This document shows positions 9,577 to 19,349 of a DNA stretch of 64,000 nt, piece by piece. How positions within the stretch are numbered: the first letter of the stretch is position 1; every line of letters begins with the position of its first letter. The notes under the pieces are model-generated. The model had not been told where the DNA came from, did no database searches, and saw nothing but the letters and a program-made list of their open reading frames with translations. The stretch is from Micromonospora violae (lineage in GTDB: Bacteria; Actinomycetota; Actinomycetes; Mycobacteriales; Micromonosporaceae), in assembly GCF_004217135.1 (NCBI RefSeq), contig NZ_SHKK01000001.1:6820001-6884000 (forward strand), read 5' to 3'. The translations under genes were made by a program, and so were the position numbers.

Positions 9577-10098
9577 GTCAGCGCCCTGGCGAGAGAGGTG
9601 ATCGGGGGAACGTAGGATACGTATCGACCCTCAGCGACCCGGCACGGGACGCGGTTCAGGGCACTTCGGACACCACGTTTGCCGCCGGCGATAGAGGCGG
9701 TCCTGGCTCTGCGGTCACCAGAGGAAGAAGACCGCCGGCTCAGCTTACCGAGACCCTCGATGCCCGTGCGGACCTGCACCCGTGTGGGAGGGGTGGCGAT
9801 ATGTGCAGCAAATGACAAAAAGGCGAATCGGAGCGTCTTATCCGTCCCGTTCTATTGGGCCCGATGTAGAGGTTTTGGAAGGGCGAAGCGGTTGCGCCGC
9901 ACCCGGCCCGGGACCGCTGGTTCGCCGCTCACCGGCCCCTCTATGATTAGCCCGCGAAGCGCAGCTTCGGCCGAGCCGGTGGTCATCGGTTCTGAGGCCC
10001 GACCTCACGGACCTGGCTTCAAGGGCGTGAGCTAAACCCCCGCACGACCAGCGCAGCCCCGGCAGCGACTGGCCGACCAACGCTGACTCGGAGATGCC
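9577..10098. other. 522-bp divergent intergenic region
   Basis: Separates the acyltransferase (minus) from the polysaccharide operon (plus) and must hold both promoters. The palindrome GATACGTATC (9616-9625) lies 40 nt upstream of the acyltransferase start, overlapped on the minus strand by -10-like TATCCT and TACGTT. No coding potential, RNA gene or convincing second promoter was recognised. Confidence 0.5.
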
Positions 10099-11547
10099 AT
10101 GTTCCCCGGCACAGGCGGTGGTCATCCCCAGGATGATGTTCGCCATGCCCCGACGGTCCGGCTCAACCCCAGTGAGGTGCTGGCCCAGCGGAAAGTCGGC
10201 CCGGCTGTGGCCCCCGCCGAGGAGACGTCCAACCGACACCCGTCGGGCCGTCACCGGGGCCCGAGCCTGCTCACGCAGCTGACCTCGGCCGGCCGGGCGC
10301 TCGTCGAGGGCCTGCGATCCGATCCGGATCAACGCATCGTCGCCGTGTTGGCCGTGCTCGTGGCGACGCTCGGTCTGGCGCCGATGGCCCTCGCTCCGTC
10401 CGAGGTGGTCATCTACAGCGGCGTGGCCACCGGCGAGCCGATGCTGTACACGTACACGATCGCGATCGCGGCGGCTGTGGTCGTGATCGGGGTCCAGACG
10501 CGGCGTCAACTCACCCGTGCCTTCTTCCCGTGGGTGCCGTTCCTCGGCTGGATGCTCCTGTTCGCCGTGCTCGCCTGGGACTCGTCCCTGCGCACCGTGA
10601 GCGGCCTGGTGCACTTCACCCTGGTGGCGATCGTGTTCGCCGTCGGTGTCACCGCCGAACGTGCCGACCGGAGAAACTCCGTCCTGCTCTGGGCCTTCGC
10701 GGCGGTGGCCTGGTTGCAGCTCTTCGCGATCACGATGGCGGTCCTCGGCTTTCCGCTGCGCCGCATCGCCGGCACACAGGCGCTCGACGTGCTCGGCCGC
10801 GCCACGGGTCTGACCAGCCATCCCGGCGAGCTGGCGAAGCTGCTGTTCTTCTGCGGCATGTGCGCGCTCACCCTGCCGCAGAAGACGGTGCGGCAACGGT
10901 GGGTGGCCTGGAGCACGCTCGGTGCCGTCCTGCTCGGCGTCTCCCTCACGCAGAGTCGCTCGGTCCTCGCGGCCGTGGTCGCCATGATCCTCATCCTGGT
11001 GGTGCTCGAGTTCGTCACCGGCCGCTGGCAGAAGAAGTACTTCGTCGTCCTCGGGATCACCGGCGCGCTCGGCCTGCTGTCGGTGCCGTGGCTGATCAAG
11101 CGGTTCACCGCCGACCCCGAGGGGGGCGACCGGCAGCACCTGCTCCAGGTCGCCTTCGACGTGATCCGTGAGCACCCCTGGGCCGGGGTGGGCCCGAACA
11201 GCTACGTGGCCATCGCCGGTGCCTCCGACCCACTCACCGCCAGTGGCGTGCCCGTGCACAACGTGCTGTTGCTAAGCGCCGCGGAACTGGGCATCATCGG
11301 TGCGCTGCTGCTCTGGCTGCCGTTCGCGCTGACCGCGACGACAGCCGTCCACGCGGTGTTCCGGGTGCGGACCGCCGAACTGGCGCCCCGGGTCCTGGTC
11401 AGCGCGCTGCCGGGCCTTGTCCTGATCGGCATGACGGGATGGGGGCTCATGCAGGGACCGTACTTCCTGATGTTGGCGCTGATCGCCGGCTACTTCCACG
11501 CCCGGTCGCGGCACGTACGGGTTGCGAGTGGCTATGGTCGCGACTGA
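10099..11547 (+). CDS. O-antigen ligase/polymerase-type membrane protein (Wzy/WaaL family)
   Basis: 482 residues. A hydrophilic N-terminal tail (about 65 residues) precedes ten or more membrane helices. The Wzy_C signature region is visible: TQSRSVLAAVVAM with the conserved Arg, and the periplasmic loop HPWAGVGPNSY followed by VHNVLLLSAAELG with the conserved His. Likely polymerises lipid-linked repeat units on the outer face of the membrane, or ligates them. First gene of a tightly packed operon; GGAG sits 5 nt before the ATG, and the 3' end overlaps the flippase gene. Confidence 0.88.
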   Translation: MFPGTGGGHPQDDVRHAPTVRLNPSEVLAQRKVGPAVAPAEETSNRHPSGRHRGPSLLTQLTSAGRALVEGLRSDPDQRIVAVLAVLVATLGLAPMALAPSEVVIYSGVATGEPMLYTYTIAIAAAVVVIGVQTRRQLTRAFFPWVPFLGWMLLFAVLAWDSSLRTVSGLVHFTLVAIVFAVGVTAERADRRNSVLLWAFAAVAWLQLFAITMAVLGFPLRRIAGTQALDVLGRATGLTSHPGELAKLLFFCGMCALTLPQKTVRQRWVAWSTLGAVLLGVSLTQSRSVLAAVVAMILILVVLEFVTGRWQKKYFVVLGITGALGLLSVPWLIKRFTADPEGGDRQHLLQVAFDVIREHPWAGVGPNSYVAIAGASDPLTASGVPVHNVLLLSAAELGIIGALLLWLPFALTATTAVHAVFRVRTAELAPRVLVSALPGLVLIGMTGWGLMQGPYFLMLALIAGYFHARSRHVRVASGYGRD

Positions 11548-12973
11548 GGTCACCACGCCGGAGCGACGGCGACCGTCCCTGACGATCGTGTCGGGGCTGC
11601 TGGGCGTCTCCACCCTGGCCACCCGGTCGACCACCCTGGTGGTCATGGCGCTCCTGACCAGAGGCGCCGGCGCCGAAGCGGTCGGCTTCTACGGTCTCGC
11701 CACGCTCATCGCGTCCTTCACCGCCGCCGCGCTCTCCCTCGGTCTGCCGACCTACCTGACCAGGGAGGCCGCTGCGGGGACGGTGTCACCGCCGGTGGTC
11801 GCGCGGATCCACTGCGGGCGCTTCGTCGCGTTGCTGGTGGCCGCCGCCGTCGCGTACCCCGTGATCGGTGTGGTCCTGCCCCCGGAGGCGCAGTTCGCCT
11901 TCTTCCTGATCTTCGTGGCCAGCCTGCTTGAGCAGTGGAACGAGACGGCGTGGGTCCTCATCCGAGGCACGCCGTCGGCGTGGGCCGAGCCGCTCACGAA
12001 CGTGTCCGCCGGTCTCCTGCTGGTCGGCGCGTGCGCGGTCGACGTGTGGCTGCTGGACGGGCTCAGCCTCGGCGACGCCGCCGTCTACATGTCGATAGCG
12101 GCCGTCCTCCGGTCCGCTGCCGCGTTCCTCATCGTGCGCATCCTGCCGGCGCTGCGGAACTCCCGGGGCATCCGCGTGGTCCAGCACATCCGGCTGGCCC
12201 TGCCGTACTTCGCCGCCGACCTCTTCGGTCTCTTCTACTTCCGCGGCGACGTGTTCGTCCTCGCGTTCTTCGTGGCCGCCGCGGAGGTCGGTGAATACGT
12301 GTCGGCCGCGGCGATCGTCGGGCCGGTGGTCCAGGTCGCGGCGTCCATGGGCGTCGGCGCGCTCGCCTACGCCGCGCCGCGCCGGTCGTCCGGGGCCGCC
12401 CAGTCGAACGATCCGCTCACGATCTTCCGGTTCTTCGGGCTCGCGGGTCAGGCCGCCGCCGGCGTCATGTTCATCGGCATCCCGATCGGGACCGCCGTGT
12501 TGTTCGGTGAGCACGCGGGCAACATTCCGACGCTCGCGATGGTGCTCACCTTCTTCCTCATCCTGCGATTCGGCAACTTCGGCCTGTCCGCCATTCTGCT
12601 GTCGCAGGGCCGCGCCTCCAGCCGGTTGATCGTGCTGGTGTTGAGCATCTGCGGCAGCGTCGGTCTGAACCTCGCACTCGACGGCACGTACGGGGCCTTC
12701 GGCTCCGCCACGGCGATGGTGCTGAACGAGCTGGTCGTGGCGGGGTCGCTGCTCTGGTTCCTGCGAATCAAGGAACTGGTGCGGCCGGTCGTTGTCTCGT
12801 TCGTCATGGTGGCGGCGGCGGTCGGCGCGCTCGCCGTACTGCTGGCCGTCCTGGAACCCGCCCTGGCGTCCTTCATTCTGGGCGGCATCATTCTCGTTCT
12901 GGCTACCGCCAAATTGTTGGCTCAACGGAGGGCCGCAGGTCACCTGCCGGCCGCGACGACGGAGGACATGTGA
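11534..12973 (+). CDS. Polysaccharide flippase (Wzx/MOP superfamily)
   Basis: About 479 residues with 12-14 hydrophobic segments and the layout of the polysaccharide transport (PST/Wzx) branch of the MOP superfamily: an N-terminal block LATRSTTLVVMALLTRGAG and the repeated FFRGDVFVLAFF region. It would flip undecaprenyl-linked repeat units across the membrane. The start is uncertain (ATG 11534, GTG 11528 or TTG 11522); all overlap the polymerase gene end, implying coupling. The stop overlaps the GTG of the pyruvyltransferase gene. Confidence 0.9.
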   Translation: MVATEVTTPERRRPSLTIVSGLLGVSTLATRSTTLVVMALLTRGAGAEAVGFYGLATLIASFTAAALSLGLPTYLTREAAAGTVSPPVVARIHCGRFVALLVAAAVAYPVIGVVLPPEAQFAFFLIFVASLLEQWNETAWVLIRGTPSAWAEPLTNVSAGLLLVGACAVDVWLLDGLSLGDAAVYMSIAAVLRSAAAFLIVRILPALRNSRGIRVVQHIRLALPYFAADLFGLFYFRGDVFVLAFFVAAAEVGEYVSAAAIVGPVVQVAASMGVGALAYAAPRRSSGAAQSNDPLTIFRFFGLAGQAAAGVMFIGIPIGTAVLFGEHAGNIPTLAMVLTFFLILRFGNFGLSAILLSQGRASSRLIVLVLSICGSVGLNLALDGTYGAFGSATAMVLNELVVAGSLLWFLRIKELVRPVVVSFVMVAAAVGALAVLLAVLEPALASFILGGIILVLATAKLLAQRRAAGHLPAATTEDM

Positions 12974-14079
12974 GGGTCGGAATAGTCGGGTGGTTCGGGT
13001 CGGACAATCTCGGAGACGAGATCCTCCTTCACTCGCTCATTACCTGCGTTCGCGCGGTCAAGGAGAACGCCTCGTTCGTGGTCTTCTGCCCCAACCCGGA
13101 GCGGGTCGCGGAACTGCACGGCGTGCAGACGGAGAACATGCCCGTGCTGCGGGCACGAGGCGCCTCGGAGCGTCAGGTCGCGGTCCAACGGTCGATCAAG
13201 TCCTGTGACCTCCTGCTCCTCGGCCCCGGAACGGTCTTCCAGGAGCGTTCCCCCAACCTGTCCTGGCCCGGCACCCTGCCGATGTTCGCCCGGATCATCG
13301 CGATGGCCAAGATCGCCGGAACGCCCGTCGCCACCGTCGGCGTCGGCGTCCGGGAGGGCGGAACGCCGTTCGGCCGTCAGCTGCTCCGGGTGATCGGCGC
13401 CGCGTGTGTCGGCGTCGGTGTGCGCGACGAGCGGACCGCGTCGCACTTCGGCTCCAGCGCCGAGGTCATTGGCGACATGGCGTACACCCTGCCGCTGCCC
13501 GAGCTGGAGCGGGTCGACTCCGGTCGTCGCTTCGCCCTGTCGATGCGGCCACTCGCGCCGGAGCTGGAGGGCCCGCTGCTGACGGCCACCTCCGGTTGTG
13601 CCGCCCGGTTGGTCCAGGAGGGCTGGTCGGGCACCTTCCTGCCGATGGCCTTCGGCCGGGGAGCGCACGGCGAGGACGACCGCGTCATCTACGACCGTGC
13701 CTTCCGTGACCTGCTGGCCCTGGACCAGACCCCGTTGGACGGCAGTCAGCCGCTCGCCGGGGCGCTGCGGACCTGGTTGCAGGCGCTCGCGACGAATCAG
13801 CTCGTCCTCGGCACCCGCCTGCACGCCGCCCTGCTGGCCGTGGCGATCGGCGTTCCCACGGTGGCCATCGCCTACGAGCGGAAGGTCCTGGACGCCTTCG
13901 TCGATCTGGGGCTCAGCGAGTACGTGGTGCCGCCGGACGTCGATGCCGACACGCTCTACCGCAAGGCCACCCAGGCCGCGGCGGCGACCGAGGAGTTCCG
14001 GGAGGCCGCCGCCCGGGTCGCCGCCCAGGGACGCGTCGCGCAGGGGTTCGTCACCACGCTGCTGAAGCGGCTCGGCTGA
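12970..14079 (+). CDS. Polysaccharide pyruvyl transferase family protein (WcaK/CsaB-like)
   Basis: 369 residues. The family start motif is VGWFGSDNLGDEILL; LLLGPGTVFQE and the C-terminal LVLGTRLHAALLAVAIGVP are the other two hallmark blocks. Members transfer a ketal-pyruvate from phosphoenolpyruvate to a sugar, giving an anionic polymer; in Gram-positives the pyruvyl group can anchor S-layer proteins. GTG start overlaps the flippase stop (GTGA). Cytosolic. Substrate cannot be told from sequence. Confidence 0.9.
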   Translation: MRVGIVGWFGSDNLGDEILLHSLITCVRAVKENASFVVFCPNPERVAELHGVQTENMPVLRARGASERQVAVQRSIKSCDLLLLGPGTVFQERSPNLSWPGTLPMFARIIAMAKIAGTPVATVGVGVREGGTPFGRQLLRVIGAACVGVGVRDERTASHFGSSAEVIGDMAYTLPLPELERVDSGRRFALSMRPLAPELEGPLLTATSGCAARLVQEGWSGTFLPMAFGRGAHGEDDRVIYDRAFRDLLALDQTPLDGSQPLAGALRTWLQALATNQLVLGTRLHAALLAVAIGVPTVAIAYERKVLDAFVDLGLSEYVVPPDVDADTLYRKATQAAAATEEFREAAARVAAQGRVAQGFVTTLLKRLG

Positions 14080-15230
14080 TGCGCGTCCTGCTGCTCACCC
14101 CCTTCGCGCCGAACGGGCAGCACAACCACGCCGCGGCCGACACCATCGTGCAGCTCACGCCACGGCTGGCCGAACAGGTCGAGCTCTTCGTGTACTCGCC
14201 GGGGAACACCGCCGGGTCCGAGCAGGACGACCTGAAGTACACGCTTCTGCCGTCCGACGTCGTCGCGCGGCCGACCCACCTCGACCGTCTCCGGGTCGAA
14301 CCGGCGTGGCTGCGCCAGGCGTGGCCGCGCGAGGCGACCCAGGAGGCAGCCGGGCTGATCCGTCGGCTCCGGCCCGATGTGGTGCACGCGGAGTACCTGC
14401 AATCCGCCGAGGTCGTCGGGCTCAGCCGGGCCTCGGTGCTGGGCCTGCACGACATCACCGAGAAGGTGATGCGGGAGTCGTACCGGGCGTCATCCGGCCT
14501 GGAACGGCCGTACCGTCTCGCCGAGCTGGTGCGGACGCGCCGGTTCGAGCGTACGGCGATCCGGCAGGCGGGGGCCGTCATCACCCTGTCCGACGCCGAC
14601 TTCGCGGTCGCCAAGGAGTACAACGCCAACACGGTCCTCGCCCGGCCGGGCATCCACGTGGGGGAGCGGTCCTGGTCGCCGCCACCGGTGACCGGGCGAC
14701 CGCGTCTGGTCTTCGCCGGGGCGATGTGGCGACGGGCGAACGTCCTCGTCGCCGAGCTTCTCGCCCGCGAGGTCATGCCGATCGTGTGGCGGCACCTGCC
14801 GGACGCCGAACTCAGGATCGTCGGGGCGGATCCCACCCCCGACGTGGTCGGTCTCGGCGAGAGCGACAGCCGGGTGGTGGTGACCGGTGCGGTGCCCGAC
14901 TTCCAGTCGGAGATGCTCGCCGCCCATGCCGTCGTCGTGCCGTCGATCGTGGGCGGCGGTGTGCTGATGAAGGTGGCACACGCCATGGCCCTCGGCTGTC
15001 CCGTCATCACGTCGAGCGGCCCGGCCGAGTCGGTGCGGGGCGATGCCTCGATGTTGTTCGTCGCCTCCACGGCGGACGAGATCGCGGCGGCCGCCCGAAC
15101 TGCGGTCGAATCACCGGAGGACGCCGCGCAGCGTGGTCGGCGTGCCCGCGCACACATCGAGCGGACGTTCCGGTGGGACGACACGGTCCGCTCGTACCTC
15201 GACGCCTACGCGATTGCGGGTCGACAGTGA
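14079..15230 (+). CDS. Glycosyltransferase, GT4-like (GT-B fold)
   Basis: 383 residues with an N-terminal acceptor half (MRVLLLTPFAPNGQHNHAAA) and a C-terminal nucleotide-sugar half (RLVFAGAMWRRANV, then GGGVLMKVAHAMALGCPVIT). The donor-binding EX7E-type region is in the variant form seen in GT4 enzymes of exopolysaccharide loci. Probably adds one sugar of the repeat unit on the inner membrane face. TGATG one-base overlap with the preceding gene; ends in a GTGA overlap with the next. Confidence 0.88.
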   Translation: MRVLLLTPFAPNGQHNHAAADTIVQLTPRLAEQVELFVYSPGNTAGSEQDDLKYTLLPSDVVARPTHLDRLRVEPAWLRQAWPREATQEAAGLIRRLRPDVVHAEYLQSAEVVGLSRASVLGLHDITEKVMRESYRASSGLERPYRLAELVRTRRFERTAIRQAGAVITLSDADFAVAKEYNANTVLARPGIHVGERSWSPPPVTGRPRLVFAGAMWRRANVLVAELLAREVMPIVWRHLPDAELRIVGADPTPDVVGLGESDSRVVVTGAVPDFQSEMLAAHAVVVPSIVGGGVLMKVAHAMALGCPVITSSGPAESVRGDASMLFVASTADEIAAAARTAVESPEDAAQRGRRARAHIERTFRWDDTVRSYLDAYAIAGRQ

Positions 15231-16057
15231 AGATCGCAGCCATCATCGTCTCCTACAACTCGGCCAAGGAGCTCCCCCTCAGCCTCGGTTGCCTGGGCGC
15301 CCTGCCGATCGAGCACGTCGTGGTGGTGGACAACTCCTCCACCGACGACAGCGTTGAGGTGGCGAAGTCCTTCGGCTACCAGGTCATCTCGCTGCCGAAC
15401 GTCGGCTTCGGCAAGGCCATCAACGCCGCGGCGGAGACCGTCCCCGACGCGGACGCCTACTTCCTGCTCAACCCCGACTGTCACATCACGGCGGAGTCCT
15501 TCGCGCACCTCGCCGAGGCGCTGCGGGCCGACCCGAAGCTGGGCGTGGCCGCGCCGCTGATGCGCTACCCCGACGGGACCTTCGGGATCTCGGCGGGGCC
15601 CACGCCGAGTATGGCGAAGGAGTGGCTGGCCGCCCTCCGGGTCGACGAGATCGTGCCCAGCGGCCTGAAGCGGTCGCTGGCACAGGCGGCGCCGCTGCGC
15701 AAGAAGTTCCAGATGCTCGAGTACCTCGACGTCGAACCCACCGGTCAGGTACGCGAGGCCGCCTGGGTGTCGGGGTTCTGCATGCTCGTACGAGGCGACG
15801 CCTTCCGGGCCGTCGGCGGGTTCGACCGCGACTTCTTCCTCTACTTCGAGGACGTCGACCTCTGCACCCGGCTCTGGGCCGCGGGGTGGAGCGTCAAGTC
15901 GATCGGGACGAGCGTCGCCGAGCACAAGGAGAGCACCAGCACCGCTGCGGTCGGCAAGAACAACCTGTACCGGGCCGGCATGCAGGTCTATTTCGCGAAG
16001 CACGGCACGCGAGCTCAGCGACTCCTCGCGTCCGCCCTAAGGAGGCTGCCGATTTGA
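15227..16057 (+). CDS. Glycosyltransferase family 2 (rhamnosyltransferase-like)
   Basis: 276 residues, GT-A fold. N-terminal IIVSYNSAKELPLSL and VVVDNSSTDDS bind the nucleotide; FLLNPDCH resembles the DxD region; FFLYFEDVDLCTRLWAAG is the acceptor/catalytic motif typical of WbbL/RfbF-type rhamnosyltransferases. The sugar itself is not determinable. GTG start overlaps the previous stop (GTGA), and its own stop overlaps the TTG of the next gene, so the whole run is translationally coupled. Confidence 0.9.
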   Translation: MKIAAIIVSYNSAKELPLSLGCLGALPIEHVVVVDNSSTDDSVEVAKSFGYQVISLPNVGFGKAINAAAETVPDADAYFLLNPDCHITAESFAHLAEALRADPKLGVAAPLMRYPDGTFGISAGPTPSMAKEWLAALRVDEIVPSGLKRSLAQAAPLRKKFQMLEYLDVEPTGQVREAAWVSGFCMLVRGDAFRAVGGFDRDFFLYFEDVDLCTRLWAAGWSVKSIGTSVAEHKESTSTAAVGKNNLYRAGMQVYFAKHGTRAQRLLASALRRLPI

Positions 16058-17217
16058 AAATCTTGTTTGTGGCACCCTGGATCCCGGCATCGGTTCGTCC
16101 GCGAAGCCTGGTGATCCTGGAGATGCTCGCCGCCGAGCACGACGTCCGCTTCCTCGCACTCACCCACGATGACGATGAGGTGCGGCTGGCCGAGAAGCTG
16201 CCGGTCCAGGACCGTACCCTCGTCACCAACTCGTTCGCCGGCTCCATGCTGCGATCCGCCCGTGCGCTCGGCACCGGGGTGTCGTTGCAGACGGGGTACG
16301 CGAGCCCGAAGGCGCTCACCGACGCCCTGCGGCAGCAGTTGGACGAGTTCCAGCCGGATGTCGTCCACCTCAACGTCTTCCGTACCGTCCACCTGGTCGA
16401 GGCCTGTGGTGACACGCCGGTCATCGTCGACCTGGACGAGTTCCGCAGCGAGTACTACGACCAGTTGGCCTCCCACGGGCCCAACCTCGCCTGGCGCACG
16501 TTGGGTCGGGTGGAGGCGGGCCGGATGCGGGCGCGGGAGGACGAACTGGTCCGCAAGGGGGTGCCGCTGATGCTTTCCGCGCCGTCCCTGCCCGGTCAGG
16601 AGCGACCCAACACCTACCTGGTCCGCAGCCCCTGCGACTTCTCCGTGCAGCGGCAGCAGGGCCCCATCGCACCCACCGTCCTGTTCGTGGGTCGGCTCAG
16701 CTACGAGGCGAACGTCAACGGCCTCATGTGGTTCGTACGCGAGTGCTGGCAGGGGATCCGCGACGCGGTCCCGGACGCCCGGCTGCGGATCGTCGGCACG
16801 GACCCGCCGAAGTCGGTCCAGGCGCTGGTGGGCAACGGTATCGAGTTGCACGCCAACGCGCCCGCCGTCGAGCCCTACTACGCTGATGCGGCCGTCGCCA
16901 TCGCGCCGATCTTCCGGGGCACCGGTGTGCAGCTGAAGCTCATCCAGGCCATGTCCGCCGGTGTGCCGAGCGTGACGACCAGCATGGTGGCCGACCGCGC
17001 CGGCGTGCAGGACGGTGTCCACGTCAGCGTCGCCGACGACAGCGCCGGCTGGATCGCGAAGGTCGCGGCGCTGCTGTCCGCACCGGAGGCCGCCGAGCGG
17101 ATGGCCGCCAACGGGCGGGAGTGGGTGGTGCAGCACCACAGCTCGGCGGCGGTCCGTCGGCAGCTCCAGGCGGCCTACGCGTCGCTCTCGTCTCGGGCTG
17201 GGGTAGACGCCTCTTAA
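16054..17217 (+). CDS. Glycosyltransferase, GT4 family, TTG start
   Basis: 387 residues. N-terminal ILFVAPWIPASVRPRS and C-terminal VLFVGRLSYEANVNGLMWF plus FRGTGVQLKLIQAMSAGVP are typical of GT4 enzymes of exopolysaccharide and sugar-transferase loci. The start is TTG at 16054, chosen because a perfect AAGGAGG (16039-16045) lies 8 nt upstream and TTGA overlaps the preceding stop. Last gene of the operon; a strong terminator follows immediately. Confidence 0.9.
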   Translation: MKILFVAPWIPASVRPRSLVILEMLAAEHDVRFLALTHDDDEVRLAEKLPVQDRTLVTNSFAGSMLRSARALGTGVSLQTGYASPKALTDALRQQLDEFQPDVVHLNVFRTVHLVEACGDTPVIVDLDEFRSEYYDQLASHGPNLAWRTLGRVEAGRMRAREDELVRKGVPLMLSAPSLPGQERPNTYLVRSPCDFSVQRQQGPIAPTVLFVGRLSYEANVNGLMWFVRECWQGIRDAVPDARLRIVGTDPPKSVQALVGNGIELHANAPAVEPYYADAAVAIAPIFRGTGVQLKLIQAMSAGVPSVTTSMVADRAGVQDGVHVSVADDSAGWIAKVAALLSAPEAAERMAANGREWVVQHHSSAAVRRQLQAAYASLSSRAGVDAS

Positions 17218-17224
17218 CGCGGAT

Positions 17225-17263
17225 GGGCCGCCGAGACACGTGCGATACGTGTCTCGGCGGCCC
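17225..17263. terminator. Bidirectional intrinsic terminator
   Basis: Perfect 17-bp stem (GGGCCGCCGAGACACGT and its complement) with a 5-nt loop GCGAT, 7 nt after the last glycosyltransferase stop and before the convergent protease gene end. No T-tract, as is usual in high-GC actinomycetes. Confidence 0.9.
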
Positions 17264-17306
17264 ACTGAACCGGTCGACGAAGGTCCCGGTCTTTCAGCCG
17301 CTGGCG

Positions 17307-19349
17307 TTAGCCGACCGTCTGGACCTCGTAACTGAACATCGTCGAGAGCGTCGGGTAGGACGCCGGATTGAAGCTTGCGATCAGCGACGAGTTGCCGTTG
17401 TTCGGTGCCTGGACGAGGTTGTAGTTGTTCTGGGCCTGGAACAGCATGTTGCCTTCATCCCAGTGGTAGAACCAGAACAACTGCGCCCCGCCGATCGCGG
17501 TGGAGTTCGCGATCAAGGGCTGAGTGCCCCCCGCCGGAGCGCTGACGTAGAGCCGGTTGGAGTGGGCTCGGAACGCGATGGAGTCGGCGCCCAGGTCGAG
17601 CATGTCGAACTTCTGCCAGTCCGTGACCGTCGTCGAGTTGGCGATCAGCGGGCTCCTGCCGGCACTCGCCGTGGTCACGAACTTGTTGTTGACCGCCGCA
17701 CGCAGCACCACGACCGCCGCCGGCGAGGCCCACATGAACTTCTCCGGTCCACCGATCGTGGTGGCGCTGGCGATGAGCGGCTGGCTGCCGCCCGACGGTG
17801 CGGTGACGTACTTGCCGTTGATCTTGGCGATGAGGGTGGTCGTGCCGTCGCCGTTCATCACCACCTCGAACCGCTCCGCGTCGGTGATGGTGCTGGCGTT
17901 GGCGATCAGTGAGCCGTTGCCGCCATTGGTGGCGCTGACGTACTTCCCGTTTGCCCAGGACCCGAAGGCGACGTAGCCGGCTCCGGCGCTCACCAGGGTG
18001 AACTTCTCCAGGTCGCCGATCTGAGCCGGCGGCTGGCTGGCGGTCAACGGCTGGGTGCCGCCCGACCCCACCGAGACGGTCTTGCCGTTGGTCAGCGAAC
18101 GCAGGCCGGCGACCTGCGGCACCGCCGTGGTGCCGATGCGCAGCATCACGTCGCTCGTGTTGTACGCGGCCGTGTTCCGGACGACCCGTCGGGTGCCACC
18201 GTAGACGAGATAGTTGCGCACCTGAAGCGGCGTCCAGGTCGGGTTCGCGGACAGCGCGAGCGCCGCAGCACCCGCGACGTGCGGGCTCGCCATCGAGGTG
18301 CCGCTGTACTTGGCGATCGCCGTGTCGCTGCTGGCCACCGACGACGGGATGTGGTGCCCCGGCGCGTGGATGTCCACGCAGGTGCCGAAGTTGGAGAACG
18401 ACGCGCGGAAGTCGACCTCGTCGGTCGCCCCCACCGTGATCGCCGAGGCCGCGCGGCCCGGCGACTCGAGGCAGGCGTCACTGGCGCTGTTGCCAGAGGC
18501 AACGGAGTACGAGACACCGGAGGCGATGGAGGCCTCCACCGCGTCGTCGATCACCGCGCTGGCGTCGCCACCGAGGCTCATGTTGGCGACCGCCGGCTTC
18601 ACCGCGTTCGCGGTGACCCACTCGATGCCGGACAGCACACCGGCGTAGGAGCCGTTGCCCTCGCAGTCGAGCACCCGCACGGCGACCAGCTTGACGGCCT
18701 TGGCCACACCGTAGTTGGTGCCGCCGAGGGTGCCCGCGACGTGCGTGCCATGCCCGTCGCAGTCACTCGCGACCGGGTCGTTGTCGACGAAGTCGTACCC
18801 GTAGCTGGCCCGGCCACCGAACTCCTGGTGGCTGATGCGGATGCCGGTGTCGATGACGTAGGCGTGCACGTTGCTCGCCGTGTTCGGGTAGATGTAGCGC
18901 TTGTTCAACGGCGCGAAGATCTGGTCCAGACGGTCCAGGCCCCACGACGGCGTGTTCAGTTGGGTGTCGGTCTTCGTCACCTTGCGGTTCTGCTCCACGT
19001 ACGCGACCGCGGAGTTGCCGGCCAGCTTCTTGGCCTGCGCCTCGTTCATCCGGGCGGCGAAGCCCCGGATCGAGCGGGTGTACGTGTGGGTGACGGCACC
19101 GCCGTACTGCTTGGTGAGGGCGGTGGCGCTGGTACCGACCTCGGCGGGGTTCGCCTTGGCGTCCTTCAGGACCACGATGTAGCTGTCCTTGATGGCGCCC
19201 CTGTCCGCGGACTTCAGGGCCCGCGGGAGCTTCTGCCCGTCGGACGGCGCGGCGGACGCCGCACCGCCACTGGAAATCGTTGCGGCGGCGACTACGGCGA
19301 GGGCGAGCCCGGCCGTGACCGAGCGACCAGCTCGGCGAAGTTGGAACAC
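17307..19349 (-). CDS. Secreted S8 serine protease (proteinase K-like) with six fascin-like repeats
   Basis: 680 residues. Signal peptide (about 1-34, ending ASA), I9 propeptide (about 55-125), S8 catalytic domain with Asp167 (VIDTGI), His200 (DGHGTHVAG), oxyanion Asn287 and Ser352 (SGTSMASPH), then a C-terminal region from about 415 with six repeats of some 44 residues, each built on an NGKYV...PLIA core. Six such repeats could form two beta-trefoils of the fascin/actin-crosslinking type, suggesting glycan or surface binding. GTG start with GGGGAG 6 nt upstream. Monocistronic; a scavenging exoprotease, or one acting on the cell surface. Confidence 0.93.
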   Translation of the reverse strand: MFQLRRAGRSVTAGLALAVVAAATISSGGAASAAPSDGQKLPRALKSADRGAIKDSYIVVLKDAKANPAEVGTSATALTKQYGGAVTHTYTRSIRGFAARMNEAQAKKLAGNSAVAYVEQNRKVTKTDTQLNTPSWGLDRLDQIFAPLNKRYIYPNTASNVHAYVIDTGIRISHQEFGGRASYGYDFVDNDPVASDCDGHGTHVAGTLGGTNYGVAKAVKLVAVRVLDCEGNGSYAGVLSGIEWVTANAVKPAVANMSLGGDASAVIDDAVEASIASGVSYSVASGNSASDACLESPGRAASAITVGATDEVDFRASFSNFGTCVDIHAPGHHIPSSVASSDTAIAKYSGTSMASPHVAGAAALALSANPTWTPLQVRNYLVYGGTRRVVRNTAAYNTSDVMLRIGTTAVPQVAGLRSLTNGKTVSVGSGGTQPLTASQPPAQIGDLEKFTLVSAGAGYVAFGSWANGKYVSATNGGNGSLIANASTITDAERFEVVMNGDGTTTLIAKINGKYVTAPSGGSQPLIASATTIGGPEKFMWASPAAVVVLRAAVNNKFVTTASAGRSPLIANSTTVTDWQKFDMLDLGADSIAFRAHSNRLYVSAPAGGTQPLIANSTAIGGAQLFWFYHWDEGNMLFQAQNNYNLVQAPNNGNSSLIASFNPASYPTLSTMFSYEVQTVG

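Noticed and set aside
9838..11259. 473-codon minus-strand frame
   Set aside because: Antisense to the polymerase/ligase gene; His/Glu/Arg-rich shadow without a start context.
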